45,375 nt of DNA from Phycisphaerae bacterium (lineage in GTDB: Bacteria; Planctomycetota; Phycisphaerae; Tepidisphaerales; Tepidisphaeraceae). Positions 19,801-30,415 of the stretch are shown piece by piece. The first letter of the stretch is position 1; every line of letters starts with the position of its first letter. The notes under the pieces are model-generated. The model saw only the letters and a program-made list of their open reading frames with translations. It was not told the DNA's origin and did not search any database. Location: contig JAUJNJ010000044.1 of the NCBI GenBank assembly GCA_030448225.1, forward strand, positions 1 through 45,375, given 5' to 3'. A program made the position numbers and the translations under genes.

Positions 19801-20697
19801 GACGTCCTTCACGCCCGCGCTGGCGGTGAACGTGTACTGCGTGTTGGCCGCGAGGTAGTCGCGCGGCTGGAGCACGATCGAGTCGCCGCCGCCGGAGGTG
19901 TTGACCGTCGCCGGGATCAGCACGTCGTCGCTCGCGCGGCGGAGCCAGACGGTGTCGCCGGTGACGGTGGCCGGGTCGAGCGCGCCGTTGGGCAGGTAGA
20001 GGTCGGCGCCGACGAACGCGTCGCGGCGGACGTTGGTCTGGCCGGCGGAGGGGCTGATCGTGTTGATCGACGGCTGCGTCGCGGTCGCGGTCGACGTGAT
20101 CTCGACGAACGCCAGCTTGTTGTTCGACGCGCCGGCGGCGTTGGTGATCGTGAGGCGCCCGTCCTGCACGTCCACGACGCCGCCGCCCTCCACCCAGCGC
20201 TGGGCGAGCGTGGGCGTGCCGCTGAGGATCGGCGACTGCTCGACGTCGAACTTGTAGGCGCTGTTGACGTACCCCGGGTCGCCCGCGACGAGGCGCACGC
20301 GGTAGCTGCCCGCCGGAACCGCGATCTCCCACGTGCGCGCGCCGTTGAGCTGCGTGTGGACGAGCGTGTCGTACTGCTGGCCGGGCGAGTTGGAGAGGTT
20401 GCGGTCGCGCGTCGTGGCGGCGTTGTGGGCGTCCCAGCCGTAGGTCAGGCCGTTGCCGCGGGCGCCGTAGACCGCGCCGCCGTCGGCGACGTAGCCGGCC
20501 GGCACCGGCGCGGCGGCGGGCTGGAAGTTGACCAGCGCGCTGAAGTCCGCCATGAGCGTGCGGTCCTCCAGGCGCTCCACGACCTGCGCGGCCGCCGCCA
20601 TCATCGCGGCGCGGCCGGCGTCGCGACGCGGCCGCACCCGGCTCCCCGTGACGCGAACCGAACTGCCCCGCTGCTGCATCTTCTCCGTAGCGCTCAT
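13870..20697 (-). CDS. Giant modular surface protein: LEPR-XLL-like, sorbosone dehydrogenase, kelch, Calx-beta, FN3 (frameshifted in this sequence)
   Basis: One gene of about 2,275 codons, read across many single-base frame breaks. The ATG at 20697 has AGGA ten bases upstream; a TTG two codons earlier is less likely. VERLEDRTLM near residue 40 matches the planctomycete LEPR-XLL surface motif. Next come a malectin-like module (NFQPAAAPVPAGYVADGG), an Ig-like segment (ISPSAGQTNVRRDAFVGADL), and a glucose/sorbosone-dehydrogenase-type propeller at about 19700-18450 (GPDRKLYAGSLDGFVVRW, GQPDTLYHVQPGGYYGHPNA). A DUF1349-like module follows at 18400-17850, then kelch repeats at about 17800-16950, four Calx-beta repeats at 16930-15580 and a second DUF1349-like module at 15480-15000. 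Two FN3 modules (about 14940-14400) and a third DUF1349-like module (14390-13873) complete it. The three DUF1349-like copies share TGDFDVRVQV, TKAGLMARESL and WVRLRRVGNTF. It probably acts outside the cell in carbohydrate binding or oxidation. The exact number of frame breaks was not counted; two independent genes are possible but no internal start is convincing. Confidence 0.8.
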
Positions 20698-21256
20698 ATT
20701 CAACGTCCTGCTGTCGATGTCCTCTGATCCGCCCCGACGACGCCGGCCGCCACCGTCCTCTTACAAGTTCGCGCCCGGACGGCCACGGCTGACGCGTCAG
20801 TTCAACTGTCTCGTGCCTGATCCGCCGACCGGTCGCCCGCCCCCCGCGACGGGACCTGCACCCCACCGCCCACGAGTCGCCGCGTTCGGTGTCGAGGAGG
20901 AGCAGTTCGCTGGCGTGGGGTCGGCCGTCGGGCGGCGTTGCGTACGTGGAGCTTACCCCGCATTCGCCACCGCGGCACTTGAGGCTAGCACGTCGCGCGC
21001 CGCGGCCCGGACGCCGTTAACTTCTACGGCTGGTGACCCTTGCAAGTTTCGCCTTAATCTACGGCGGAATTGATGATTTTCGGCACCGCCTCCGTTGCTT
21101 TTCCCAGATTCGCAACATGGGGTAGGCGGGTAAGACGGGTCGTCTTTTCCGCCTCGTCGATGCGGGGCGGACATCGCGTGCGAGCTGCCGAAGGTCAGCT
21201 CGTGCGGCCGCACAACGCGGAGGGCGATTACGCCCGTGCCCGATCAGGAGCGCCTG
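20698..21256. other. Intergenic region upstream of the giant surface-protein gene
   Basis: No gene is recognised in these 559 bases. It should hold the minus-strand promoter of the giant protein. A locally AT-richer patch at about 21035-21110 is the most plausible promoter area, but I could not assign boxes. Confidence 0.4.
21181..21202 (-). terminator. Possible hairpin after the MFS/SpeE fusion gene
   Basis: CGAGCTG (21181-21187) pairs perfectly with CAGCTCG (21196-21202) across an eight-base loop, 54 nt past the minus-strand stop. Short stem and no U-tract, so weak support. Confidence 0.3.
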
Positions 21257-23831
21257 CTACCGGTCCGGTCGCCTCACGACGGCGAGCAGGTCGACCTGGT
21301 CGTCCGTCCAAAGGCCCACCGCCGGCGCCGGCGCGGGCGTGGTGCCGGCGCCGGCCAGCGGCGGCGCGTCGAAGAACGCGGGGTCGGCCGAGACGAGCGC
21401 CCAACTCGACGACTCCTCGCCGCGCGGGCAGCCGGCCTTCTCGTCGGCCCGATGGTCCACCACGATTGCGGAGAGGCCGAGGTGGGCGGCGAGGTTGCCG
21501 ACGACCGGCGCGAGGTGGAGGGAGTGGTTGGTGACGTTCACCGCGATGACGCCGCCGGGGCGCACGTGTCGGCGGTAGGTGTCGAACGCCTCGCGGGTCA
21601 GGAGGTGGACCGGGATCGAGTCGCCGCTGAACGCGTCGAGCACGAGCACGTCGAACATCTGATCGGCCTCCCGCTCGAGCGACAGCCGGCCGTCGCCGAG
21701 CACGACGCTGACGGCGGCCGGCGCGTCGCGGAGGTAGGTGAAGTGGGCGCGGGCGACGCGCTCGACGTCCGGGTCGATCTCGTACATCCGCACGACGTCG
21801 CCCGCGCGGCCGTCCGCGGCGAGCGTGCCGGCGCCGAGGCCGACGACGCCGCGCCGCAGCGCGGGGGGCGTCGCGGCTCGCCCTTCGCTGTTGATCGCCG
21901 ATGGTGCCGTCGGCGTGCCCGGCCACCTGCGTTGCGGCACGCCGCGTCGCAGTCGGGGGCGTTACGTCCGCTTGAGGTGCCGCATCGCCAGTCGTTGCCA
22001 CCTGCGCCGTCGCCGTCTGCGGGCGTCGTCGCGCGCGCCTGCATCGCGAGGTCGAGGCCGCCGTGCGGGCCGTAGTAGGCGAGCGGCCGGCGGCGCGCTG
22101 CGGGTCGGGGAACTGCACGCCGTGCACGATGCCGCCGTGCCGCAGTTGGACGTGGTGTTCGCGCGTGCCCGGGGTGCCGACCTCGGCGACGGTGACGACG
22201 CCGTAGAAGTTGCGGTAGCGGGCGAGGCGGCCGCTCGTTGGCGAAGGCGTCGGTGTCGGTGGCGAGCGCGCGCCGAGCAGCATCGTCGCGACGATCATCA
22301 CCAGCCAGAGCCACGCCGGGCGGAGGCGGTAGAGCCGCGAGCCGCGGGTCGGATGCCACGACGACGAGCAGCAGCGCGCAGGCGGCCCACACGCCCCACC
22401 GCGCTCGACGTACCGGTCGAACAGCCGGGGGCCGCCGATCGACACGAACGCGCCGCCACGCGCCGCCGGCGGCGACGGCGAGGAAGTACGCCGTCAGCCA
22501 GCGCGGCGGCGGGCGCAGCCGGGCGAGCTCGCCGTGGCACGCCATGCAGCAGACGCCGAGCACCGTGCAGTACAGCCCCACGTGCCACCCGAGCGCCAGC
22601 CCCGCCACCGGCCGCAGTTCGAGCCAGGCGAACAGCGCGCGCCGGCACGAGGGCCGGCCCGAAGATCGACCGGCGGTACCAGCGCGGGTGGTCGAAGCAG
22701 AGGATGAACGTGAGCAGGTAGAGCGCCAGCGGCAGCACCCACAGGAACGGCACCGGCGCGACGTTCTGCGTCAGCGTGTTGGTGACGCCGGCCAGGATCA
22801 CCGACGCCACCGCCGGCAACGCGAGCCACAACGCGCGGGCCGGCCACGCCGGGCGCAAGCGGACCGCCGTCAATCCGACATCACCGGCGGCGGCGGCGCG
22901 CGCGTAGGTCGTGTGCGAGCGCGGGGCGATCGCAACGCCGTCATCATCACCGGCGGCGGCCTTGGCAGGACGCGCGTCGCGCGTGCGTTGTGCGGTCGAA
23001 TCGGCGGCTCAAAGAATCGTTTCCGGGGGCGGCGTACGCGTCCGCATCAGCGGCGGCTACTGCCGGTGCGTTTTCGAGCCGCGGCCGAGGTGCGCGCGCG
23101 CCTTCGGCGTCTCCGACCTCGTCGGCGACTTCGCCATGGCTGGCGTCGCCGGTGGTGGGAGCAGCGAATGCGTGGAGCTGGCGCGCCGGTCGGCGGTGCC
23201 GCGCTCGACGTCGTCGGATCGACCGGCGACGCGCCGACCGCCGCGCGCTCGCCTGGAGCAGGGCCAACGCGCGCACAGCGCGCGAAGACCGCCCATCCGC
23301 CGACCAGGCGAGGCCCTGGTGCCGGCGCGACAGGTACGGCTCGACGGCGAACGGGTAGCTGACGAGGGCGGCGAGCGAGCCCGCGTTCGACAACGCGTAG
23401 AGCCGGTACGGCGACGCGCCCGGCCGCAGCCGGGCGAACCACGCCTGCGCGCCAGCGCGCCGTGGCCGCCAGCGCGACGGCGGGCAGGCCGACGGTTGCG
23501 GCGAGCATCGACAGGATGCGGGCGGTCGGCGACGCGGGATCGGGCGGCGCCACCGTTCGCCCGGCACGAGCGGCAGAACCGCCACCGCCGCCGCCAGCAA
23601 CGCCAGGTGGACGACCGCCTGCCCCCGCGGCCGCAGCCGGGTGACGAGGAGGTGCGCGTACGCGTACCCGCACAACAAGCGCCGCCTGGAAGAACAGCAG
23701 GCACGTCGTCCACACCGCCGGCCCCCGCCGAACCACGGCAGCACGTACTTGCCCACGAGCGGCTGGACCTGGAAGAGCAGGAACGCGGAGAGGAAGACGA
23801 TCGGCGCGAACAGAAGAGTAGGTCGTGCCAT
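21257..23831 (-). CDS. Fused MFS-type membrane domain/spermidine synthase-like protein (frameshifted)
   Basis: About 858 codons read across several frame breaks. The likely start at 23831 begins MARPTLLFAPIVFLSAF, although no clear ribosome binding site is visible. FLLFQVQPLVGKYVLPWFGG opens the first half, a polytopic membrane domain that continues with CGYAYAHLLVTRLRP, YRLYALSNAGSLAALVSYPF and, after a break, ALWLALPAVASVILAGVTNT and PFLWVLPLALYLLTFILCF. The C-terminal ~225 residues (about 21940-21257) form an intact soluble aminopropyltransferase fold: GVVGLGAGTLAADGR is the nucleotide-binding glycine loop, YEIDPDVERVA follows, and VLVLDAFSGDSIPVHL contains the acidic motif of polyamine synthases. 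Such fusions recur in planctomycetes and proteobacteria. Polyamine synthesis is inferred from the fold and has not been shown for the family. Confidence 0.82.
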
Positions 23832-24917
23832 ATGAGCGACGGCCCCGCCCGAGCCGCCGCCCAACCTTACCCGGGACGCATGTCGCGCGGGAACGTGGGA
23901 CGTCGCGCCCGCCGCGGAGTTCGATGGTGCCACCGCCGCCCCGCCGCGGCCGCTTCAACGGCCCGGCAATCGTCGCCGCATCGTCGCCGCCGCCTGGTGC
24001 GTCGACGAGAGCGGGTTCGAGTCTGAGGATCGCTGCGACGTTCAGGTACCCCGGCTCAGGGCGCACCGGCGGCAGGACCGAAATGCGTCACCGGCGGCTC
24101 GCGTGTTGCGGTTTGATCGAGGCTGTGTCCGCCAACAGCTAATGCGAATAATCCGACGTCCCCGTTTCGCCGCAGGCCCGAAGGGCCCGCTCCCGGTTAT
24201 TCGGATAGGACTAAGCGCCATCCTCAGCAATCCGATGAAAACTGAAGGCGGCCCGGCGTTTGCCCTGTGAGAGGAACGATGTCCAAAACGGTCAAGAAGT
24301 CGTGGTTTGTAGTCCGGGCGCGCGAGCGAGCGTCCGGGTCGTTCTCGCGATGTACTACGCCGTGCGCCCCCGAAGTCGGCCGCGGAGGTCCGGGCGGCAG
24401 AGAAGGAACGCCGTCGCGAGATCAGCGCCAACTACGCGGCCCGAAGAAGGCGGCGTGAGCGGTGTTCCCGCGATTGTGCGTGGCGTGGAAACGCGCTCGG
24501 TGCACAATGACGATCCGCAATTGATACCCGTCCCTCCACCCGCTCGCGGAGAGCTTCACTTCACAACTGTTCAATCGAGGCCCGCGCCGGCACGCTCCGC
24601 CCGGGTTTAGTAAAGCGGCGAGGACCCAGTAGCAGCATTGCCGCCGCCGCCGCGCCCGCCTCCGGGGGATCGACGACGTTAGCCGCCGGTGTCGTTGCGA
24701 CGCCCCGCGTCGCGGTCGAAGCTCAACTTCGGACTTCAGGCGGCACATCGCGGCGTGGTGTGACGCGTCGGGATCGCAAGCACAAGAAACGCCCGGCTTC
24801 CCCTCACGACGTGGCGGCCCGACGCACGCGGCGCTTCAAATCAACGCGTAGCCACCGGTGCTTTCGGCATCACGTACGAGTACGCCGTATACTTGATCTC
24901 CGTCCACGCCTCTTCGC
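23832..24917. other. Long intergenic region between MFS/SpeE and DUF2961 genes
   Basis: Over 1 kb separates two minus-strand genes. The only coding candidate is the small plus-strand frame starting at 24279. An imperfect inverted repeat (CGAATAATCCG at 24145-24155, CGGTTATTCG at 24194-24203) encloses a GC-rich segment with GGCCC/GGGCC; its role is unknown. Nothing else is recognised. Confidence 0.4.
24279..24510 (+). CDS. Possible small basic protein (one apparent frame break)
   Basis: An ATG at 24279 with GAGG five bases upstream begins MSKTVKKSWFVVRARERA. As written the frame stops at 24458. If the C-run near 24365-24370 is one base too long, the product instead continues KSAAEVRAAEKERRREISAN, a charged helix with better codon bias, and stops at 24510 (about 77 residues). 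I do not recognise the family. Evidence for coding is the ribosome binding site and the Lys/Arg-rich, Glu-rich helix pattern only. Confidence 0.3.
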
Positions 24918-27135
24918 TCACGGCCAGTTCGGGAACAACGGCCGCCCCACCGGCGTGAACCGCACGCGCACGCGAACGCCGTTCTTCCCTTGCGTGTGCT
25001 CACGGCCGATCAGGAATTCGTCGTCGCGGAACCGCCGGTTCGAGGTCTGCACGTTGTGCTGCGTCGCGCCGAGTTCCTCTCGGGGGTCGGAGTAGACGCA
25101 CGTGTTGGACCCGGCCGTGTACCACACCCCCGCCGGCCGCCAGGCGCCGGGGTCGGCCGCTTGGCCGGCGTCGGCGACGAAGACTTCGGCCCGCTGGTTC
25201 GGGTACGCGTAGTCGAGCTTGCGCCGCAGCAGCACGCCGAGGTTCTTCGGGTCGAGCTTCAACGTGAACTCGGACGTGCCCGTCGTCTTGCGGGCCCGGT
25301 CGGTGTGGGCCGGGTAGACCTCCTTGCCGTCGATGTGGTCGACGCCCCACTCGTAGCGCGACGCGATCTCGTACGGCGCCGACGCGGCCGGCGACGCGTA
25401 GTCGTGCGCCGCCTCGCTGGCGGCGTCGCCGATCTGGAGTTCGTCGGTGCGGACGAGCGTGGGGCTCGGCGCGCCGTACCAGTAGGCGACGGTCTCGTAG
25501 TGCTCGGGCGAGTCGTTCGTGCCGCCGTGCTCGAGGCAGATGCGCGCGTTCCGCCCGAACGGCATCAGGTCGGCGAGCAGGAAGCGGTAGGCCGACTGGA
25601 TCTTGTCGAGCGGGTCCTTCGCCGATCTCGCGTCGCGCGCGCCGGTCGGATGGCCGGCGAGCGGGAGCGTCATGTTGCGCCCGCCCCAGTAGTCGCCGCC
25701 GCCGCCCCACTCCTCGGTGCCGGTGCCGTAGGCCTGCGGCGTGTTGCTGTCGTCGAAGAAGAACCGCGGGTCCCCCTCGAGCGTCGTGAGCACCGCCTCG
25801 TGCGAGAAGATGATCGACGTGCCCACGAAGTGCCCCGACCAGTCGCCGCACCCCTCGGCCTCGCGCGTGTCGAGCAGCACGAGGTCCCGCCCGCGCACCG
25901 GATCGGCGTGGTCGCGGTAGGTGGCGTGGAAGTAGGCGACGTGGTTCGGCGGGTCGGCGTAGGGCGCGTGGCGAACCGACCAGTCGACGCCGGGCACCTC
26001 CCCGCCCGCGCCGACGAGTTCGATCTTTGCCGACCGAAAGAACGGCATCGGGAAGTAGCACGCGAGCCGCACGAGCGGGCCGTCGCGGCGGACGTGGACC
26101 GGGAACCCCTTGACGAGGTACTCGCGCCCGTCGCGGTTGTAGAGCGTGCCGGCGCCGTAGAACAGCGCGATAGGCGCGTCGATCGACGGCGCCGGCCGGC
26201 CGTCCCACGTCACGCGCAGCCGCGCCCGGCCCAGCGCCACCGCGTGCTCGGCCGGCACGGCGAGTTCCAGCGCGCGCAGCATGCGGGGTGAGCCCGAAAT
26301 CTCGGCCAGCGTCACCGCGCCCTTCGCCGGCACGGTTACGTTCTCGACCGCCTCCCGCTTCACGTCGCCCCCGGGCTGCGGGGCGAGGTCAGTGCCGGCG
26401 CGGTTGATGAGGTCGAGCACGTCGCGGTCGGGCGGCGTCTTGCCGTCCCACGCCACGATCGGCCGCGACAGCTTCGTGCCGGGCGCGAACTGGTGGTAGA
26501 TGTAGTACCCAGTGCCGTACCGCGTGCGGGAGTAGGCCATCTGGAACGAGCGTTGAAAGCCGATCGGCACCCACATCAGGTCCGCGCCCTTCGTGATCGA
26601 CCACGTCCACGTCAGCGGGTTGGGCAGCGCGGCGGCCGGGAGGAAGACGGAGTTCTCCACCGGCTTGTTCGGGTCGGCGGTGCTCGACTCCCGGACGACG
26701 TGGTCGACGCCGTCGACGACGTAGTGCCACGGGCTGCCGTGCCAGTGGTTGTAGCGCGCGAAGTAGAGGACGCCGGGGCCCTCGACGTCGAGCGTAACGT
26801 TGAAGTCGTCGGCGGTCTGGTAGAGGAAGTGGCTGGCGTCGGCCGACTCGTTGCCGCCGCGGCGGTCGTACGTGCTGCGCAGCTGGTATGGCCACGTTCC
26901 CACCCGGTAGGCACGCCGACGCGGCGGTCGTCCGCCCGTTCCGCCGCCTCCGCCGATCGAGCGTACGACCGTACGGCCAGCGTTCCCACTGCCGGTAGGC
27001 GTCGAGCCCGATCGGCACGACCGGCGGCTCGTCCGCCCGCCCCGCCGCCTCCGCCCGCGCGACCCCCGCCGCGGCGATCGACGCGAGAAACAAGACGGCG
27101 ACCCACCCGCGGCAACTGTTTCCCAAGCAAGTCAT
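24918..27135 (-). CDS. Secreted DUF2961 (GH172-type) protein; 5' end disrupted by a tandem duplication
   Basis: The main frame (24918-26903, about 661 codons) holds a complete DUF2961 domain beginning PYQLRSTYDRRGGNESADAS and continuing HFLYQTADDFNVTLDVEGPG, GCGDWSGHFVGTSIIF, GTGTEEWGGGGDYWGG and RYEWGVDHIDGKEV. The N-terminus sits in another frame from the ATG at 27135: GWVAVLFLASIAAAGVARAEA is a signal peptide, followed by PIGLDAYRQWERWPY, the normal lead-in to the domain. A diverged tandem copy of about 90-105 bases lies between them and shifts the frame. DUF2961 was reclassified as glycoside hydrolase family 172, which includes difructose-anhydride and D-arabinofuranoside-acting enzymes, so an exported fructan- or arabinan-active enzyme is plausible. 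The conserved acidic residues of EGCGDWSG and GTEEWGG are candidates for catalysis. Confidence 0.85.
26850..27060 (-). repeat. Imperfect tandem duplication at the 5' end of the DUF2961 gene
   Basis: Two adjacent segments, roughly 26850-26940 and 26940-27060, align in order. Each contains a signal-peptide-end segment (GCCGGTAGGC or CCCGGTAGGC), a GTTCCCAC stretch, a TGGCC/CGGCC block and a CCGCCGCCTCC or CCGCCGCGG block. The inner copy has lost CA and a single C relative to the outer one. Confidence 0.65.
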
Positions 27136-27372
27136 GCCCCGAGCTTACCGACGGTCGACGCAACGCGGAAATCGACGGGGAGCGCCGGAGCACGCGCACG
27201 CGCGACCGACGCCTGGGCGGCGCGGGCGGTAGCCGCGACACGGTCGCACGTGACCGGCACGGCTGCGCCGCTGTCTGACAACCGGGCGGAGGAAGAGCCC
27301 CCCAGCGGTACACGGCAACCCGATCACGCCGAGCGATTCCGCCCACCGAGCCTGGCGAGTTAACAGTCGAGT

Positions 27373-30300
27373 TCACGCACCGTTCGAGCGCGTCGGTACG
27401 AGGCTGCCGTCACCATCCGCCGTGGCGTCGGAGGATTGCGGCGACGACGGTGCGGCATGGAAGCGCACCTCGTGGTCCGCCCCTTCCGGCGGAAAGCGGA
27501 GCTGGCACGAGCCCTGTAACTCGCGCGTGACGAACCCGTGAACGAGTTCCGTCCCGAGCGACGGCACGACCGCGCCCACGATCGGCGGCCCGCCGCGCTC
27601 CGTCCAAGTCAGCGCGACGCGGCGGCTGCCGTCCGTGCCGGCGGGTCCCGCGTCCCACGCGACGCGGACGGCGCCGCCGGGGGCGCTGTGCGCGCCGTAC
27701 TTGATGCTGTTCGTGATCCACTCGGCCAGCACCATCGCCAGCGGCGGGACGTTGCGGGCCGCGACGGCGACGGGCGGCCCGTCGACCGTCGCCGCCGCGG
27801 GGTGCGGCGCCATCGGGCCCATGCGGTGGAGCATCCCCGCGACGAGGGACTGCAGGTCGACGTCGCCCCACCCGCGCTCGGCCAGCAGGCGGTGCACCTG
27901 CGCCATCGCCGCCACGCGCTGCTCGATCGCCGCCGCGAACGCCGGCACGCTCGCCGCGCGCGACGCCATCGCCGCGACGAGGCCGAGCAGCCCGGCGAGG
28001 TTGTTGCCGACGCGGTGGTCGACCTCGCGCACGAGCCGGCGGTAGCGGTCGGCGAGCTCGCGGTGGTGGCGCTCCCCCTCGCGCAGGCGGTCCTCGGCGC
28101 GCTTGCGGTCGGTGACGTCGCGGAAGAACCACACGCGCCCGAAGTGCCCGCCGCGCGGGTCGTCGACCGGCGCGCTGTACCGCTCGAACGTGCGGCCGTC
28201 GGCGAGCGGGACCTCCTCGCGGCTGCGCTCGGCCGGGTGGCGGTACAGGTGCCGCACGCGGCTCATGAACTCGTCGGGGTCGGCGAGCTGGTCGCGCACC
28301 CATCGCATCGCGGCGTCGTCGGAGCGCTCCGCCATCACGGCCGGCGGAATGCCCCACATCTCGGTGAACCGGCGGTTGTACGTCACGACCGAGCCGGACT
28401 CCGACGCGACGAGGATGCCGTCGATCGACGCCTCGCCCTGCGCCTCGAGCACGCTCGTGCGGAACCGCAGCTCGTCCTCGGCGCGCTTCTGCTCGGTGAT
28501 GTCCTCGTGCATCAGCACGACCTCGCGCACGCGGCCGGCCTCGTCGTTCACTGGGTAGGCGACGGCGCGGACCCACCGGTCGGCGCCGCGGTGCGGGCCG
28601 CGGTCGGGGACGTAGCGCGTCGGCGGCAGGTCGACCGCCTCGCCGGCGAACGCGCGCAGCAGGAACGGCATCACGCCGTTGGCGACGAGCTGCGGGTCGG
28701 CCAGCACGTTGTAGCCCGGCAGGTCGGCCAGCGTGATGCCCCACAGTCGCTCCCACGCCCGGTTGACCTGCCGGGTGACGCCGTCGGGCGCGATGATCTG
28801 GATGCTGATCGGCGCCTGCTCGATCATCGTGCGGAACCGGTTCTCCGACAGCCGCAGCGCGTCCTCGGCGGCCTTGCGGTCGGTGACGTCGTGGAGCACC
28901 ATCGCCGCCCCCCGGGCTGGCCGTCGTCGCCGGGCAGCGGGCGGGCGTTGGCGATGATCCACGCGCCGTCCGGCCGCCCGGCGTTGCGGACGAACACCTC
29001 GGGCGCCGTCGACCGACTCGCCCCGCATCGCGCGCGCGACAGCGGCAGGTCGTGCTCCGGGTAGGGCGTCACCCCGTCGGGCAGGAACATGCCGATGCGG
29101 CGCGCCCTTCCAGCGGCAGCGTCGTCGGGTCGACGCCGGCCACCCGCACGACCGCCGGGTTGGCCATGACGTAACGACGCCGCGCGTCCACGATCACGAC
29201 GCCCTCGGCCATGCTCGCCAGGAGCGACCGCAGCACGCGCTGGTCGGCCAGCTCACGGGTGCCCGCGGACACGCCGCTCGAGGTCCGCGTTGAGGTCGCG
29301 CGCTCGCGCTCGCCGCGGCGGCGGTCGCGGACGTCGCGGGCATAGCCGGCGAGGCCGAGCACGCGGCCGTCGTCGGCCCGGCGCGGCTCGAGCGCGACCT
29401 CGAGCTCCAGCCGCCCGCCGCCCGCGTCCACCTCCAGGTCCACCCGCTCGCCGACGCCGGTGGCGAGCACCCGCGCCTCGGCCGCCCGCAGCGGCCGGGC
29501 GGCGTCGGCGTCGAGGAAGTCGGCGGCGGTGCGGCCGAGGATCGCGTCGGGCGTGAACGGCGGCACCGTGCGGAGACCCAGGTCACCCGGTGCTCCGCGT
29601 CGAGCAGGTAGGCGAAGTCGGGCGAGTGGGCGACGACGGCCCGGAGGCGTTCCTCGCTCTGCCGCAGCGACTCCTCGCGCTTGCGGTCGGTGATGTCGGC
29701 GACCATGCCGAGCGCGCCGGCGAAGCGGCCGGCGGCGTCGCGCAGCGGGTTGGTGCTGATGATCGTCCAGGCGCGGAGCCGTCGGCGCGGCGGAAGCGGA
29801 ACTCGTGGACCTCCGTGATGCCGTCGCGCTGGCGGCCGAGGTTCGCCTCGGCCTCGCGCCGGCCGGCGTCGTCCATGAAGTCGTAGAACGAGCGGCCGAG
29901 CATCGCCGCGGCGTCGCAGCCGAGCATCTCGCCCATCCGGCCGTTGGCGTAGGTCGTGCGGCCCTCGGGATCGATGACCCCACGCCCTCCTGGCGCGGTC
30001 TCGACGATTGCGCGTACGGCGCGCGGCGGCGAAGCCGGCGTCGTGCGCCCCCTCGTCCGCCGGGCGGCCGGTGCAGACGACCCGCCCGGCCGCCGCCCGC
30101 GACCGCCGCCGCCGCCGTCCAGGCCACGGAGACAACGCCGCCGTCGCGTGGCACACGCGGCGTCGAACGTCACCGGCGTCGCGCCCCGCCCGCCCGGGCG
30201 AGGCGCCGCTTCGACGGTCGCCGCCGCCGCGGCGTCGGTTGGGGCGACAAGATCCGCCACCCGCCGCCCGCGCACGTCCGTCCGCGAACGGCCGGTCAAC

Positions 30301-30415
30301 GCCTCGAACGCGTGATTGCAGCCGACGATGCGACCTGCGAGATCCGCGACCACGACCGGGCTGGCGACGGCGTCGAGGAGGAGAAGTCGGAGTGCGGCTC
30401 GCTGCGAGTCGTCAT
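27373..30415 (-). CDS. Soluble multi-PAS sensor histidine kinase, HisKA_2/HWE type (frameshifted N-terminal half)
   Basis: The C-terminal part up to about 29028 is intact. Reading minus strand from the N-terminus there are six PAS modules: about 30400-30130 (LLLLDAVASPVVVADLAGRI), 29990-29690 (GRTTYANGRMGEMLGCD), 29660-29300, 29240-28880 (SMAEGVVIVDARRRYVMANP), 28850-28480 (MIEQAPISIQIIAPDGVTR) and 28470-28100 (EASIDGILVASESGSVVTYN). Several end in a DITDRK/DVTDRK PAC motif. The kinase core follows: REVDHRVGNNLAGLLGL carries the phospho-accepting His, LAEWITNSIKYG is the ATP-binding N-box, and GTELVHGFV is a G-box-like motif. No transmembrane segment is seen, so the sensor should be cytoplasmic. 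No response regulator lies nearby. The start is unresolved: the ATG at 30415 is in a different frame from PAS1 and needs one indel. Confidence 0.85.

Noticed and set aside
13870..20697. Programmed frameshifting as the explanation for breaks in the giant gene
   Set aside because: Breaks are numerous, go in both directions, and similar ones occur in unrelated genes; sequencing error is the simpler explanation.
24004..24035. GGGTTCGAGTCTG resembles a tRNA T-loop
   Set aside because: The flanking bases do not pair as a T-stem, and no acceptor, D or anticodon arm can be built around it.
24145..24203. Inverted repeat CGAATAATCCG / CGGTTATTCG, possible MITE ends
   Set aside because: The arms are short and imperfect, no target-site duplication is visible and there is no second copy in the window.
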